A stretch of DNA of 64,000 nt from Adiantum capillus-veneris (taxonomy: Eukaryota > Streptophyta > Polypodiopsida > Polypodiales > Pteridaceae): assembly GCA_014529385.2 (NCBI GenBank), contig CM043953.1:74858372-74922371 (forward strand), written 5' to 3'. Below are positions 21,930 to 32,519 of the stretch, piece by piece. How positions within the stretch are numbered: the stretch's first letter is position 1; each line of letters starts with the position of its first letter. The notes under the pieces were generated by a model, which was not told where the DNA came from, ran no database searches, and worked only from the letters and a program-made list of their open reading frames with translations. Made by a program: the position numbers and the translations under genes.

Positions 21930-22620
21930 AGAACACAAGGCTAGAATACCTCTTGGTGCTGAAGCTCTGATTCAAGCCTTTTCGTCTCATTGGAAACTCC
22001 ATGTAGCTACAACAATTACCTACTCACAGCCAATTCAACCTCCACCTCTTGTATCTCATGCAAGGCCACATACACCTCTTGTAGCATATATTTGTGCTAC
22101 ACTTCCAAGGAGGTGATATCATCCATTATTCTTATTGCCACATGCTCTTTACCACCATACACCAGCAACTCATCCTTATTCTTTTGGATGGCAACCATAA
22201 GATCAGTCAGATGTGCCACTACTCCAACCTTTTCCATGGAATCCTTTCAAAAAATACCTCCAAATTTGAATATGGATTTGAATAGGGATGCCCTATTTTA
22301 GTATAGATGTTGCTTCCACTTTTTGTCACCCAAGGCTTCTTGCCAACATGTTGTTGACCTCCATGGGAGGCACCGTTCATTCTCCTCCAGATTTCAAGTT
22401 TTCTCTCCATCCTTTCAGGACCGCTCTTGCAGTGGTTCACCACACCCTCACCAAAGTTGGATCATGCCACCTTATGGCCTCTAGGGCCCTTTGTGACTGC
22501 ATGGAATCTCTCATAAGCATAGCACCACACAAACTTGCTTGTTATTTTTCCACACGAGAAGGAGATTGATATACCTTGTAGTGTAAAAACTTGAGATCAT
22601 TTTACAGGTGTGGATGCAGA
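21930..22620 (-). pseudogene. Coiled-coil protein fragment
   Basis: The minus strand gives, across one or two shifts, KFVWCYAYERFHAVTKGP and HPYSNPYSNLEVFFERIPWK. It then gives a heptad-like segment of about 80 residues (VVAHLTDLMVAIQKNKDE, LLVYGGKEHVAIRIMDD, YVALHEIQEVEVELA). Stops interrupt it at least three times. I do not recognise the family. The coiled coil and its place upstream of the zinc-finger-like piece suggest one decayed multi-part gene running from about 24.3 to 18.1 kb. Confidence 0.35.
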
Positions 22621-23107
22621 TGATCCAATTATATCTTTGAATTCTTTTGGTACTTCTGCTTGAAAATAGTAAGCCACTAGTCTATAGGGATAACTTGATC
22701 ATGAAAATCCTATGCAAGCTTTTCCTCAAGGCTAAATCCATACACCTCATGTAGCTCTTCAACTGTGCAGAAAAACTTTTTTTGCTAAGGATATTTATCC
22801 ATTTTATTTTTACCTGAAATGTGAGAAAATAAAGACCACTTAGACCTGCCCTTTCTCTTCTCAAACTATTGGCAAAAAATACCAAAATTGGTACTCCAAA
22901 GTACTACACCTCCATCTAAAGGTTTCATTCAAGCATGCATGCACACATCGAAACTAAAGAAAATACAACAGCTCAAGCAAAGTTTCATTCAGATCTCATG
23001 TTGGATGAATTTTTCTCCCCATCATCATGAAACACAAAGGATTTCTCAAAGTCCTTTATTGTCTACATTTTCTTAACACTTGTTTGTGTATTTAACATGA
23101 TTCTAGG

Positions 23108-23434
23108 CTACACCTCAGGTGGTGGTGATGGTGTAGAAGCTAGATTGCTATTGCAGGGGGATTTCATTGCACCTTCATTGCTCTTTGATTTGGGTTTGCT
23201 TAATGGTGAGGCTCTAGGAGAATCCTTGCAGGATGGAGTCCTCATGACCCAAAAAAGAGTAAACAACACAATATATAGTTTCCCATGTAGTAGAATAGGG
23301 AGGAGACATGGCAAAAACCAGCAAAGGAGTGTAGCAAGATAGACCAAGAGAAAGGTGACACAATAGTGCAAGAGGATGGCCTGTGTGACATTCAAACGCT
23401 CACCGCTACATGATGATACCAGCCTCCTTCTCAT
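23108..23434 (-). pseudogene. Ser/Pro-rich hypothetical fragment
   Basis: A 108-codon minus-strand frame. Its first 60 residues look like hydrophobic non-coding translation. The last 45 (SCKDSPRASPLSKPKSK..., LASTPSPPPEV) look like a disordered protein segment. Nothing diagnostic is present. The flanking 22621-23107 and 23435-23875 hold no recognisable feature. Confidence 0.2.
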
Positions 23435-24141
23435 GAGTGGCTGGGGCCCACAATCTTTGTTTGGCCCAATAATAATTTTTCTTTTGTTTAGAATTCAAAT
23501 CCTTCTAGAAGTCAAGGTTTTCCCTCCAAAATACAAAAGGATTATATCTCTAGATGTACCTAGTAGGTGGAAAAAAATCGAACCTTTTTTGTACCATCAA
23601 AGCTTGGTTTCAACCATCTCCATTTTTTGTCTTCATAATTGTCTAGCTTTGGAAACTTACCATTTTTTGTACTTTTTGTGTATATATTGGCACATTTTTA
23701 TGAGGCAAGGCAATTAATGCCTATTTCACTCGATACCAAGTGAAGAAGTTATATAGAAGTAGAAAAATATACTATAGACTATTGTTCAACATTATATTTA
23801 TGCAAAAAGACCTTTTCATTGGAAAATAGAGAGAATTACATGCTAGCCACAAGAGGCCCTATGCAAAGAAGGTTTTCAAAATGGCATACTCAAAATAGTG
23901 GAGGACACAACATGCATGGAAACACTAAGTAAAGTTATAGAAACTAGACAACATTTGCTTGCTTTTAGTACAAAATTTGGGTGGAACTGGAAAGGTTTCA
24001 TACAATTCTTTGTAAGCTCTTGAGCGGGTGGCTTTCTTTTCACTTTTGGTGCTATGGGATTTTTCATCCATCTTCTTAGATGTTGTTTGCAATTTCTTCT
24101 AGTATTTCTTTTGAGCCAGCTCTTCTCTTTAGCTTAGATTT

Positions 24142-24342
24142 TCACATGAAACCCTCAAGAGGGATGTTATCACCGACTTCTTGTGTATCCTCTACGCTAC
24201 CGGTCTTGAGTGTTTCCCCTAAGGTATTAGTCATTGTCTGCTGAGAAGTTTTTACTATTTCACTTGCAATAGGCATGGCTAAAAACTCATTATCCTCTAT
24301 CTTCTTGCTGCTCACATCACCACCTTCCTTTGTTGTTATCAT
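24142..24342 (-). pseudogene. Acidic hypothetical fragment
   Basis: 66 codons open on the minus strand (TTKEGGDVSSKKIEDNEF, GSVEDTQEVGDNIPLEG). It is acidic and disordered-looking, similar in style to the patch at 19.2-20.0 kb. No domain recognised. Confidence 0.25.
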
Positions 24343-24499
24343 GCTTATAACAGCAAAAGCATGCTCAACTTAATGGGAGCCCCCATCCACTCCTTCATTC
24401 ATTGATTCCAACTGACCACCCTTCTCAGTCAAAGGGTTTTCATTTTCAGCCTTTCCCTTACCTTGGTGTCATGCACATTGCCCACATGAGGCTTGCAAT

Positions 24500-24950
24500 A
24501 AAAATACATTGAATACAACATATATAAGCATGCCATGTACGCTATATGATATTAAGTTTAACATGCTAAATATGTTTGCAACTAAGCATACCATGACTAC
24601 TAAATATCATGCTTTATATGCTAAATGGCACACACAATATGGTGATTAGCATATAACTAAAAACTTTCTATTTGCAATAACATATCCTAGCTAATACAAC
24701 TTTATGTCAACTAGCAAGCCCAATTTTCTAATAAGTATATACAATATCTAATTAGCATGTTGGGTATGCTAACTAACATACCCACTATGCTAACTTGTAG
24801 ACCAATGTACTAACTAGCCAACCTAGTATGCTAAATTGCTAAACCAGTATGCTAGCTAGAATACCCAGATTTCTAATTATCATACCCAATAGGCTAGCTA
24901 GCATAACCAAAATCTTAACTTGCAGTCCCAGTGTACTAACTAGATGAGAG
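24500..24950. repeat. Degenerate ~22-bp minisatellite (TATGCTAACTAGCATACC)
   Basis: Diverged copies of a unit near tatgctaactagcataccca run through the block, clearest at 24750-24940. The unit contains the self-complementary core atgctaactagcat, as in the minisatellite at 9.24-9.45 kb, although the sequences differ. Confidence 0.65.
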
Positions 24951-25659
24951 GTCCCCAACCCGTCGACACCAAAGTCAAGATGGGGTCCTTGACAGGTCTC
25001 TAGGTCTATTAAAAGTTAAGAGTCTCTAAGTAAGAAGGGTCCAAGGAATATACCTTTACCATTAACAATGGCTTGGATCTATAGCCCTAGAAGAAGAAAT
25101 AGTCTTGTCATTAGGAAGACGATGGGGTCTATGAGGGCCTCTTTATTTTCCATGAACTTATGGAGGTGATTAACAATTTGATGAATGGATGTATGCCATG
25201 TGCGAAAGAATGGTGGGTGTGTAAGAGATGTGTAAGAGTGGTCAAAGGATACACTTTCTCCCCCAATAAGAAGGTGGATAATTTTATGATTTTTGGCCTT
25301 CCATAACTCCCACATATGATCTTCAATTTGAGCAGAGATCATAGATCTGCAATCTACACATCAATTTCCATCCATATATATGTTACATGATATAGTTTTA
25401 CCAGGTAGATTTTACATTCCATTTCGGGAGAAAATTTAAATTCAAATAAATTAGTCGTTTTGTCAGTTTGAATCAAAATATTTCCTATGAATACTTTCTT
25501 AATACTAAAGGTTTGACTTCCTTAAACTGCCAAATAAAGAGGCCCTCCTAGACCCCATTCTCTGCCTAATGTCTCACAGCAACGAAAAGCTATATGTACA
25601 AACACATACAATTATTTTTAGTTGTGTGTATCGCAAGGTCGCGGTACAGAGCGAGGAGA
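24951..25659. other. Unassigned, no supported gene
   Basis: A minus-strand frame at 25079-25342 is open for 87 codons (QIEDHMWELWKAKNHKII) but shows no domain and no partner exons. The rest is AT-rich and featureless. Confidence 0.25.
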
Positions 25660-25985
25660 GGCTGACCAAAAAATGTACACAGGGCTCCTCGCATTGTGAC
25701 ACGACATGAAATCATGCTAGAACATGATGAGGTGTGAGATGTTAAGCATACCTATGCCCCCTTTCATTGTGGCACGATTGCTATACATGGCAGTTGCACC
25801 ACAACGGGATGATGAGTGAAATGTTAAACATACCCATGGCCCATTGCATTGGGGCATGATTGGTACATGTGGTAGTTGCACCACAACATGATGAGGAGTA
25901 AAATGTTAAACATACCCATAACCCATCGCGTTGTGGCACAATTTGTACAGATGGAAATCACGCCACAACGCGATGTGGAAAATGT
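25660..25985. repeat. 82-bp tandem repeat, about 3.5 copies
   Basis: The landmark atgttaarcatacccat occurs at 25739, 25821 and 25903, exactly 82 bp apart. Each unit also carries a pairing segment, cattgtggcac against accacaacgngatg. Confidence 0.85.
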
Positions 25986-26556
25986 GTAACTCCAATCTTC
26001 ACTGCTTCTATGTGATCATCCTCAATCTGCATTCGTACATCTTTGATCTTTATCAGCTTTTGTTAACTGATGTTGACTCAGTTAAAAGTCTCTCTTTAGC
26101 TCTCACACAAGACTCCCTTACAAATGAGCAGATTTTCAATTAAGTAGGCTAGTCAGGATGCTCAACCCGAAATTAATTGACACATAAATTTGAGGTACCC
26201 TATACAACTTGAAAGAATTTTAGCCTTGGCTTTCCTCAATTATAATTAAATTATCCTATTGGGAGCTTCTCGGCTCTACTTGGCTGCAGGACCCACATTA
26301 TTAAAAAAAAAATGGTTTGAGATTTATGGGCACTCCTTCCAACATTTTAGCAGTATTATTGGGCTCATATATTTCTTCTTGTAGTAGTCAAACTACAAGG
26401 AATGAATGGTGTTGGACTACCCAAATACCTAGGGCTACCACATTGGGCTTTACCGCCCCAAAAACCTCCCACTTAAAGGCCAATTTTCCTTTAAGAAATA
26501 TATTTATATAGGGCATGCATGTGTATTTATACATACATACATGGTAGAACAATCAT
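25986..26556. other. Probable decayed copia flank
   Basis: No gene. The part from about 26280 to 26556 lies directly beyond the C-terminal end of copia fragment 1 on the minus strand, where its 3' LTR would be. No paired copy or terminus confirms this. Confidence 0.25.
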
Positions 26557-27413
26557 CTAGCAAAGGACCATCAGTGTACAACACTGTGCAAACCACTTTG
26601 AAGAAAGCTCCTTGGTAAGAAGATCTACAAGGTTGTTAGTAGTGATAACCTTAACAAGTTGTAGCCTCTTGTCCTTCAACACCTCACAAATGAAGTGATA
26701 GTTCACATCCACATGCTTTGTCTTTGCATGCAACACTAGGTTTATTTGCCAATTGTATATCACTCTAGATATCGGAATGCAACACATGCATCTCAACATT
26801 GATCCCCAAGTCTCCCACTAGACAAGCAACCCATATAGCTTCCTTGCATGCTTCCGATGCTGCAACATACTCAACCTCTATGGTAGATAAGGTGATGCAA
26901 GATTGTAAACAAGATCTCCATGAAACTGCACCTCCAATGCAAATGAAAATCATGTCAAAGTTTGCATTCAATTTTGGCTTTAAGACTGAAATATGATCAC
27001 TTCCATGCCCGTCAATCAACATGTCATCCACATATAGAATCAAAATAAAAAACTACCATCTTTATCTTGATTTGTGTAAAGATAGTGATCCACGTTACTC
27101 CATTTGTAACCTTGAGAGAGCATAAATGAGTGAAACTTATGATATCACTCCTTGGGTTCTTGTTTGAAACCATAAAGTCTTTTCTTCAACTTACACACCA
27201 AGTTCTCCTTGCCCCCTTCTGGTTTGTTGCATATACAAATCCTCATGAAGATCACCATGCAAGAACACTCTCTGGACATCCACGTGGACAAGCTATTTGT
27301 CCTCTTTAGCAACCAATGCAAGTACACATCACAAAGTTTTGTTTTTGACTATTGGTGAGAATATCTCATCAAAGTCTATACCCTACTACTACTTAAACCC
27401 CATTGCAACAAGT
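26557..27413 (-). mobile_element. Ty1/copia fragment 1 (RT and RNase H remnants)
   Basis: On the minus strand, from 27327 the reading shows the RT segment before the active site (PEGGKENLVCKLKKRLYGFK). An ILYVDDML catalytic motif follows at about 27043. An internal deletion then leads to RNase H (SWRSCLQSCITLSTIEVEYVAASEA) and the terminal piece (HAKTKHVDVNYHFICEVL, NLVDLLTKELSS). Homology to copia copy 2 (53.05-53.34 kb) runs right up to 27413 and stops abruptly, giving a sharp junction with unrelated DNA. Confidence 0.8.
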
Positions 27414-27416
27414 TAT

Positions 27417-27947
27417 GTGTTGATGCGCGTGCCTCTCGGTGACACAGAACCCTTTGAGGATTTGCAAACGTTTTGGATGGGAACTTGTCGAGTCGTGGTT
27501 CGTCGTCCAGGAACCAAGGAATTTATTCAATTTCTTCTTCCGCACTTCAGAGTTGCCATATGGTCTTCAATGCAAAGGAAAAACTTGTCGCCACTAGTTA
27601 CAATAGTTTGCGGTGTATGCGGCGCTCACATGTCAGATTTTGCCTTTTTGTATGATCAAAGAAAATGTGTTACTGTCGAGGGCCACTACCACCCTTAAAA
27701 ACCACATTTACCTCTTTTGTACAAACCATTTAGCGAAATCGGTGTACCCATTGATGCAACTAATACAATACTGATTGATGATACTCCTGAAAAGGGAGAA
27801 CTAAATCCACCGAGAACAACTATCTCACCACCTTCTTTCGAGGGGCATTCCTTTGATTTTTACCTTGAAGACATTCTGATTCCATACTTACAAAAATTGT
27901 ATCTCAGTCCATTATCACGGACGAGTTTGTACTTTCTAATGAATTAA
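27417..27947 (+). pseudogene. FCP1-like (NLI-interacting-factor) HAD-domain fragment, copy 2
   Basis: Plus strand, frame open from the copia side (27297) to 27695. One TAA at 27696-27698 follows, then the same frame is open again to 27947. The first part reads RRPGTKEFIQFLLPHF...VAIWSS, the block after motif I in FCP1-like domains. The second reads NTILIDDTPEKGELNPP with the paired Asp at 27777-27782 intact, then SPPSFEGHSFDFYLED. Motif I with its catalytic Asp pair is absent, cut off at the copia junction. Apart from the single stop the domain is well kept, so loss is either recent or the fragment is a captured piece. It converges with the plastid gene on the other strand. Confidence 0.65.
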
Positions 27948-27982
27948 GTTGACTCTTCTATCATGTCTTTGTCTTGTCTAAC

Positions 27983-27985
<3 letters not shown>

Positions 27986-28059
<74 letters not shown>
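27986..28059. repeat. (GA)37 microsatellite
   Basis: An uninterrupted GA/CT run between the ends of two convergent coding regions. Confidence 0.97.
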
Positions 28060-28061
<2 letters not shown>

Positions 28062-28186
28062 TTTGACATGCTAAAGAAATGTATTTCAAGCACAGTTATA
28101 TTCACAAGGCACAATTGACAAATGAGCTCAAAAAACTTCATGAATTGAAAGTCATTCGTATACACTTGGGTTCACAAGAATCTCTG

Positions 28187-29629
28187 TTACATTGACACTA
28201 TTTCAACCCGGCCATCCAAATCTTTGCACAAAATATCTTTTTCCCTTCCCCGCATCACCTTACAGCCAGCTAGGAAAAAGGAAAAATCTGATAGATCCCT
28301 GTCCATTGACTCTTCAATTATGTCATGCCGCAACTGCAGAAGACTGCATAGCTCCCTTATTGTAACCACCAACATTAGGCCATGCTCTTTATCAATCACT
28401 TCAACATCCACAGCAGGATTATCTTCCAAACCTGCAGAAACCTGGTCCATAGGAATTTACTTACCATTGAGCATTTGTGATCGCATATACCAAAAGGAGA
28501 GTAACAGTGATTGGCTTGCAATCATGTACTTGACAACTAGAGTATCAAGCGCGACCTCGCACCGTAAGCCAATCTCTTCCTTTACATACCATCCTCTGTC
28601 AAGAAGCTTGTCACATGATGACTGTTGAAATGACTTGCACATGAACATAGTTTTCGTAACACGGATATTGTAGCTATGAAAAAACTCTATGAAGAGTGCA
28701 GCAGGACAAAAGTTTGCAATTCTAACCAGTTTGGTGGGAATAGAGCTACGTAGAGACCTCTGTATATCCTTGTAGAGCTTACTTTGCATTGCCTCAACCA
28801 TTGTTTCCTCGGGAACTGGCCAGTCCACAATGTTCCAATCGGTTGGTAGAGGCAGTTTCACCAACATGCCATTCTTATTCTCTGAGCTGAGTTGGTAGAA
28901 GTGGTCATAAAAAAATATCCCTTCATCAGCCAGGCTTTTGTTGCTCCTCCCTGAATACTGTAGAGAACCAATGTGGGCATGAACAACAAGGAAGAGGCCT
29001 ATGATGCACTCCACATGATCCCATTGCTCATAAGAAGAGGGATAAACATCTGCAATATATATAAGAAGAGTTAAACTAAGAGTATCAATAAGTAAAAATG
29101 ACAAATCTAATGTAGTTGAGCTATGAAGAATGGAGACATTGCTCATAAGAAGAGGGATAAACGTTGCAAAATATATAAGAAAAGTTATAATGAGAGTATC
29201 AATAAGTGAAATGACAAATCAAAGGAAGTTCAGATGTCAAGAGTACTTACAATTGCAACGTGGTTGATGTATATCTGATACATTTCCACCGTTTGCTATC
29301 ACGTCTGGATGGGTAAACACATGCTGAACAAGAACTTCCTTTACAGATCTTTTGCCGATTTCAACTTTGAAATCCAACACTCTGGCCTTCCATGCTGAGC
29401 GGTAAACATTGATACCACTAGACCTCTTGGGTCTTCTTGGTTGCATGAGGACCCATGAACCTTTGTTTATCCTTTGTCCAACCCATTGGTTCTCTGCACT
29501 TATTGAAGTTGATATTGTAATTGAGGATATGCTACTACTTGGCCTTCTAGGCAAAGTGCAGTTGTTGGTTGTTGGTGTGAGAGACAGTAAACACCTAGAG
29601 CTTCTTGGGCGAGAGGACGTGGAAGCCAT
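28187..29629 (-). CDS. Plastid-targeted protein of unknown function, intron-containing
   Basis: The best ordinary gene here. ATG 29629 opens a Ser/Thr/Arg-rich stretch of about 45 residues with almost no acidic residues, a typical chloroplast transit peptide. Exon 1 is 29629-29251, ending at a GTAAGT donor. Intron 1 is 29250-29050, ending TTGCAG. Exon 2 starts at 29049 and the phase fits (t|at). Exon 2 encodes about 195 residues (SSYEQWDHVECIIGLFLVVH, LPLPTDWNIVDWPVPEE) and reaches TAA 28459-28457. The same frame continues to 28187 for about 80 residues (DNPAVDVEVIDKEHGLML). The stop lies inside a 33-nt segment, 28464-28432, that begins GTAAGT and ends TGCAG. Removing it would give a protein of 402 residues; stopping at TAA gives 323. 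I do not recognise the family. Confidence 0.6.
28432..28464 (-). other. 33-nt putative mini-intron or read-through segment
   Basis: On the minus strand it starts gtaagtaa and ends tttctgcag. It contains the only stop between the two halves of the frame, and its length is a multiple of three. Plant introns are normally at least about 60 nt, so splicing is doubtful; a plain nonsense mutation or a true C-terminus are alternatives. Confidence 0.35.
29050..29250 (-). other. Intron 1 with a duplicated acceptor region
   Basis: 201 bp, GTAAGTA donor and TATATATTGCAG acceptor. It carries a 115-bp tandem duplication: the exon 2 start and preceding acceptor at about 29026-29105 recur at about 29141-29220. 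In the upstream copy the acceptor AG is lost (ttgcaacg), so only the downstream acceptor is usable. Confidence 0.7.
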
Positions 29630-29871
29630 AGCTCTCAGAGAAAAGCTTTAGTGGAGGAAGATTCACTTTGAAAGCATTCTAATGGAGGGAAAGTGTTTAG
29701 AATTCCAATATCTTGTGCGGGCTTAATGGTCACCCTCCAGTACGTTAATGACCATAAGAGAATATCAGCAGTGGGGCCACTGGCAAGCACCTAACAGCTC
29801 GGTAAAAGCAAGGAAATTACGATGCCACAATCCAAGTTTTTAGGCTATTTTTCTATTTTTTGAGTCTTTCC

Positions 29872-29892
29872 ACGTACTTTCCTACGTAACGT
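29872..29892. promoter_or_regulatory. Cluster of three ACGT elements upstream of the plastid gene
   Basis: Three ACGT cores (cacgta, tacgta, aacgta) fall within 21 bp, about 245-265 bp before the start codon. ACGT cores bind bZIP factors in light and ABA responses; use here is inferred from position only. No clear TATA box was found nearer the gene. Confidence 0.3.
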
Positions 29893-29965
29893 AGCCCTCA
29901 TGCTCATTGGACGCGCTCTATTTTTCTCTCTCTTCATATGGCCCTCAAATGACCTCCGAAATTTC

Positions 29966-30890
29966 CTAATGCTCACTCCGTAACTCCAGTCTTGTAGTGT
30001 GTTGCCTCACACGCAGGACATGAGGTAGCATGTGCATGCTCATTGCAGTATAGTATGCAATTGTTAACTCACACATGGATGTGCTCATACTCCATGCAAA
30101 GTGCAGACACATATGATCTAGATCATTGGCAATCCGAAGGCATGTGGTGACCTTCTTTTCCCACCAACTACAACAAAAAAATATTATTAATACATATGCA
30201 AGCCCACACCATGATGCGAGTGCCATGTATAAAAAGCTATGGAAAGAATTTACCCAAGGAATGCATCTACATTTGCATTGCTCCAACCAAATTTTTCTTT
30301 GAAAGTTGAGGACTTCCAAACGATACCCGCAACAGCGAGTATTGTACACCATCGTAAAGAGATGTTTGGACACTCGTGGACAATTTGTCCTCGGTTGGTG
30401 CTGCCCGTCGAGTGCATGGTCGACAATCCTCCTCGCACATGTTTCCTTTGCGAGCCAATAACTCATCAAACATGAAAAACATGTGCTCATCCTCAAGCTC
30501 AAAGTGTTCTGAGACACATGAGGAGGAGCTGTCAAAATAGAGCTAGTGGGAGGGTCACCATGCGCCATGCCTTTGTACAATAGCTCTTGTCATTTTCTTT
30601 GGCCCTGCATGCCAGAGCACCACCACCAAACACACACCAATGGGGGACCTCCTCCAGCAAGGGGTGGGTGGTGCTCTCATCTACTGGAGCGTGTTTTTGA
30701 GGATGCGAAAGCCCTTTGTTCTCCACATGCTCCAAATCAATGTGCTGCAAGAAAGGGATTGCCCTTTTTCATTTGGTGCAAGGGCAAGGGAGTTTGTCCT
30801 TGAGCCAGTGCTCACATTTAGGGTTGTTCAAAGAGCCATGATCATCCCATTTGTCTTGCACAACACACATGTCAAAGAGAGACGTGTTAA
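29966..30890 (-). other. Long open stretch, unrecognised
   Basis: The minus strand is open for 204 codons (30580-29966), with overlapping open frames continuing to about 30890. Composition is Cys/His-rich in one frame and carries no motif I can name. Alternative frames give pieces such as MCEEDCRPCTRRAAPTEDK that look more protein-like, so several frameshifts may be present. It could be a decayed transposase or host fragment; I cannot say which. Confidence 0.2.
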
Positions 30891-30894
30891 TTGA

Positions 30895-31376
30895 AAAATT
30901 TATTATTAATAATATGTGCCCTAGAAAATAAACAATTAATGTTCTCTATACACTAATTATACATATAGTAGATAGCTTAATTTCCAATAGTAAATGGTAC
31001 ATAAGGAATAAAAATTTTAAAAGAAAATTAGTAGAAATAAACATGTGCTCTATACAATAAATAGTGGTTAGAATAGATAGCTAATTTTTCAATAGTATGT
31101 TAGTACAAAATATATTAAACTATCAATTATTTAAAAAATATAATTACTAAAAAAACTAAAAAACGCTATGAAGAGGGGGGTGGTTTGTACCCTCCTTGGC
31201 TACCTCGGATCCCTTTGTATCCATTAAAAAAGAGGGACTGGTAATACCTGCGATAATATCAGCGACAGTATCCACGGTAATATTTGGCACCTAAAACAGA
31301 AAGGAGGAGCATAGTATGCCGCGTATTTGTAGTATACTCTACTCAAAATCTCCTGCGTCATTTCACTTATAGCGCA
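30895..31376. other. AT-rich, no gene seen
   Basis: Very AT-rich with runs of A and short imperfect repeats around 'aatagtaaa'. No coding or element signal. Confidence 0.4.
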
Positions 31377-31442
31377 CCCCCCCCCCCCCCCCCCCCTATA
31401 CTACCTCCCCCAATCTCTCATCTTCTCTCCCTCTCTCATCTG

Positions 31443-31497
<55 letters not shown>

Positions 31498-31498
31498 A
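31377..31498. repeat. Compound microsatellite: C20, (CT)n, (CA)n
   Basis: C20 at 31377-31396, then a CT-rich lead into (CT)n and directly (CA)n to 31498. A related CT-CA junction occurs at 7.77 kb. A (GA)n tract also lies at about 31678-31704. Confidence 0.95.
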
Positions 31499-31589
31499 AT
31501 TTTGGGCCACTTGCGAAGGAGTTTCCAGAGAAGGGGGCTCTTTGTGATCTACTTTGGATGCTCAACCTAATTTTCAACCGTCTCAACAA

Positions 31590-31676
31590 TGTTAGGAAAT
31601 AAGACGTAGCTAAATAGATAATTGAGTAGATTACTTAATGGAGAGAGACAAATTTATATACACGAGATTATAGTGT

Positions 31677-31708
<32 letters not shown>

Positions 31709-32378
31709 CACGATATACGTGGTTCACCCAATGTGGGCTACGTCCACGGGAAAGCAGCCACTCAATGGCTTTGGTACTTCAAAACAAGAAGTAGTTTACA
31801 AAGGGATTATACCCTTAATGGAGCTCCCGCCTTGCTTCACTCTCACCACCTCACACTCACCTTGTTGCATCAACTTCACACTATGAAATGTGTGTAGAAA
31901 TGGCCTCCTTTTATAGGCCAAAAGGGCTGCCCTCTCTTATGAGAGACAGCCATGTGTAGCCGCCCTTGTGCGAATAAGTCCAAATCGGACCCTCCAATCC
32001 GCCCATGTGTGGCCGCCCTTGAGAAGACAAGTCCGCTTTTGAATTCGGCCACCGGCCATTGACTTCCGACCACCGGCCATTGGCCATTGACTACCGGCCA
32101 CCGGCCAACCGACCGGTTGTTTTCCGACCACTTTCCGACCGCCGTCCGGCCATAATATTCCGGCGAAAAAAAGTCTCGGGGGCCTCCGCCCCCGAGGCCT
32201 TTAAAGTTGCCCCTGATTCTTGTCCGTGAAAATTTTGGTTTCCGGTGAGTGATTTTCCTTAACGCACGATGGTTTCTCCTCATAATGGGGGCCTTACAAA
32301 TGTGCGCTTTTGCCACAGAAAATTACAAGGGTAAATCAGGCTCCATACTTAACAAACAACCCAAGGTAAACCCTAACA
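31590..32378 (-). mobile_element. Candidate solo LTR, 789 bp
   Basis: The ends TGTTAGG (31590) and CCTAACA (32378) are perfect 7-bp inverted termini. On the minus strand a TATA box (tataaaagg, plus 31909-31919) lies inside. The phrase ggttcacccaatgtgggctacgtccac is typical of plant LTRs. A cluster of ccaccggccattg repeats fills 32045-32110. No target duplication is seen: poly-C abuts one end. No primer-binding site is seen either, so the solo state is inferred. Confidence 0.5.
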
Positions 32379-32437
32379 CCCCCCCCCCCCCCCCCCCCCC
32401 CCCCATCCCTCCTCTCTTTCCTTGTTGTATTCTATTG

Positions 32438-32515
<78 letters not shown>
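32379..32515. repeat. C26 run and long (CA)n microsatellite
   Basis: C26 at 32379-32404, directly at the LTR end, and (CA)n at about 32440-32515, followed by CA-rich sequence. ORFs here are repeat translation. Confidence 0.95.

Positions 32516-32519
<4 letters not shown>

Noticed and set aside
27944-28165. Ser-Leu repeat ORF
   Set aside because: Translation of the (GA)n tract.
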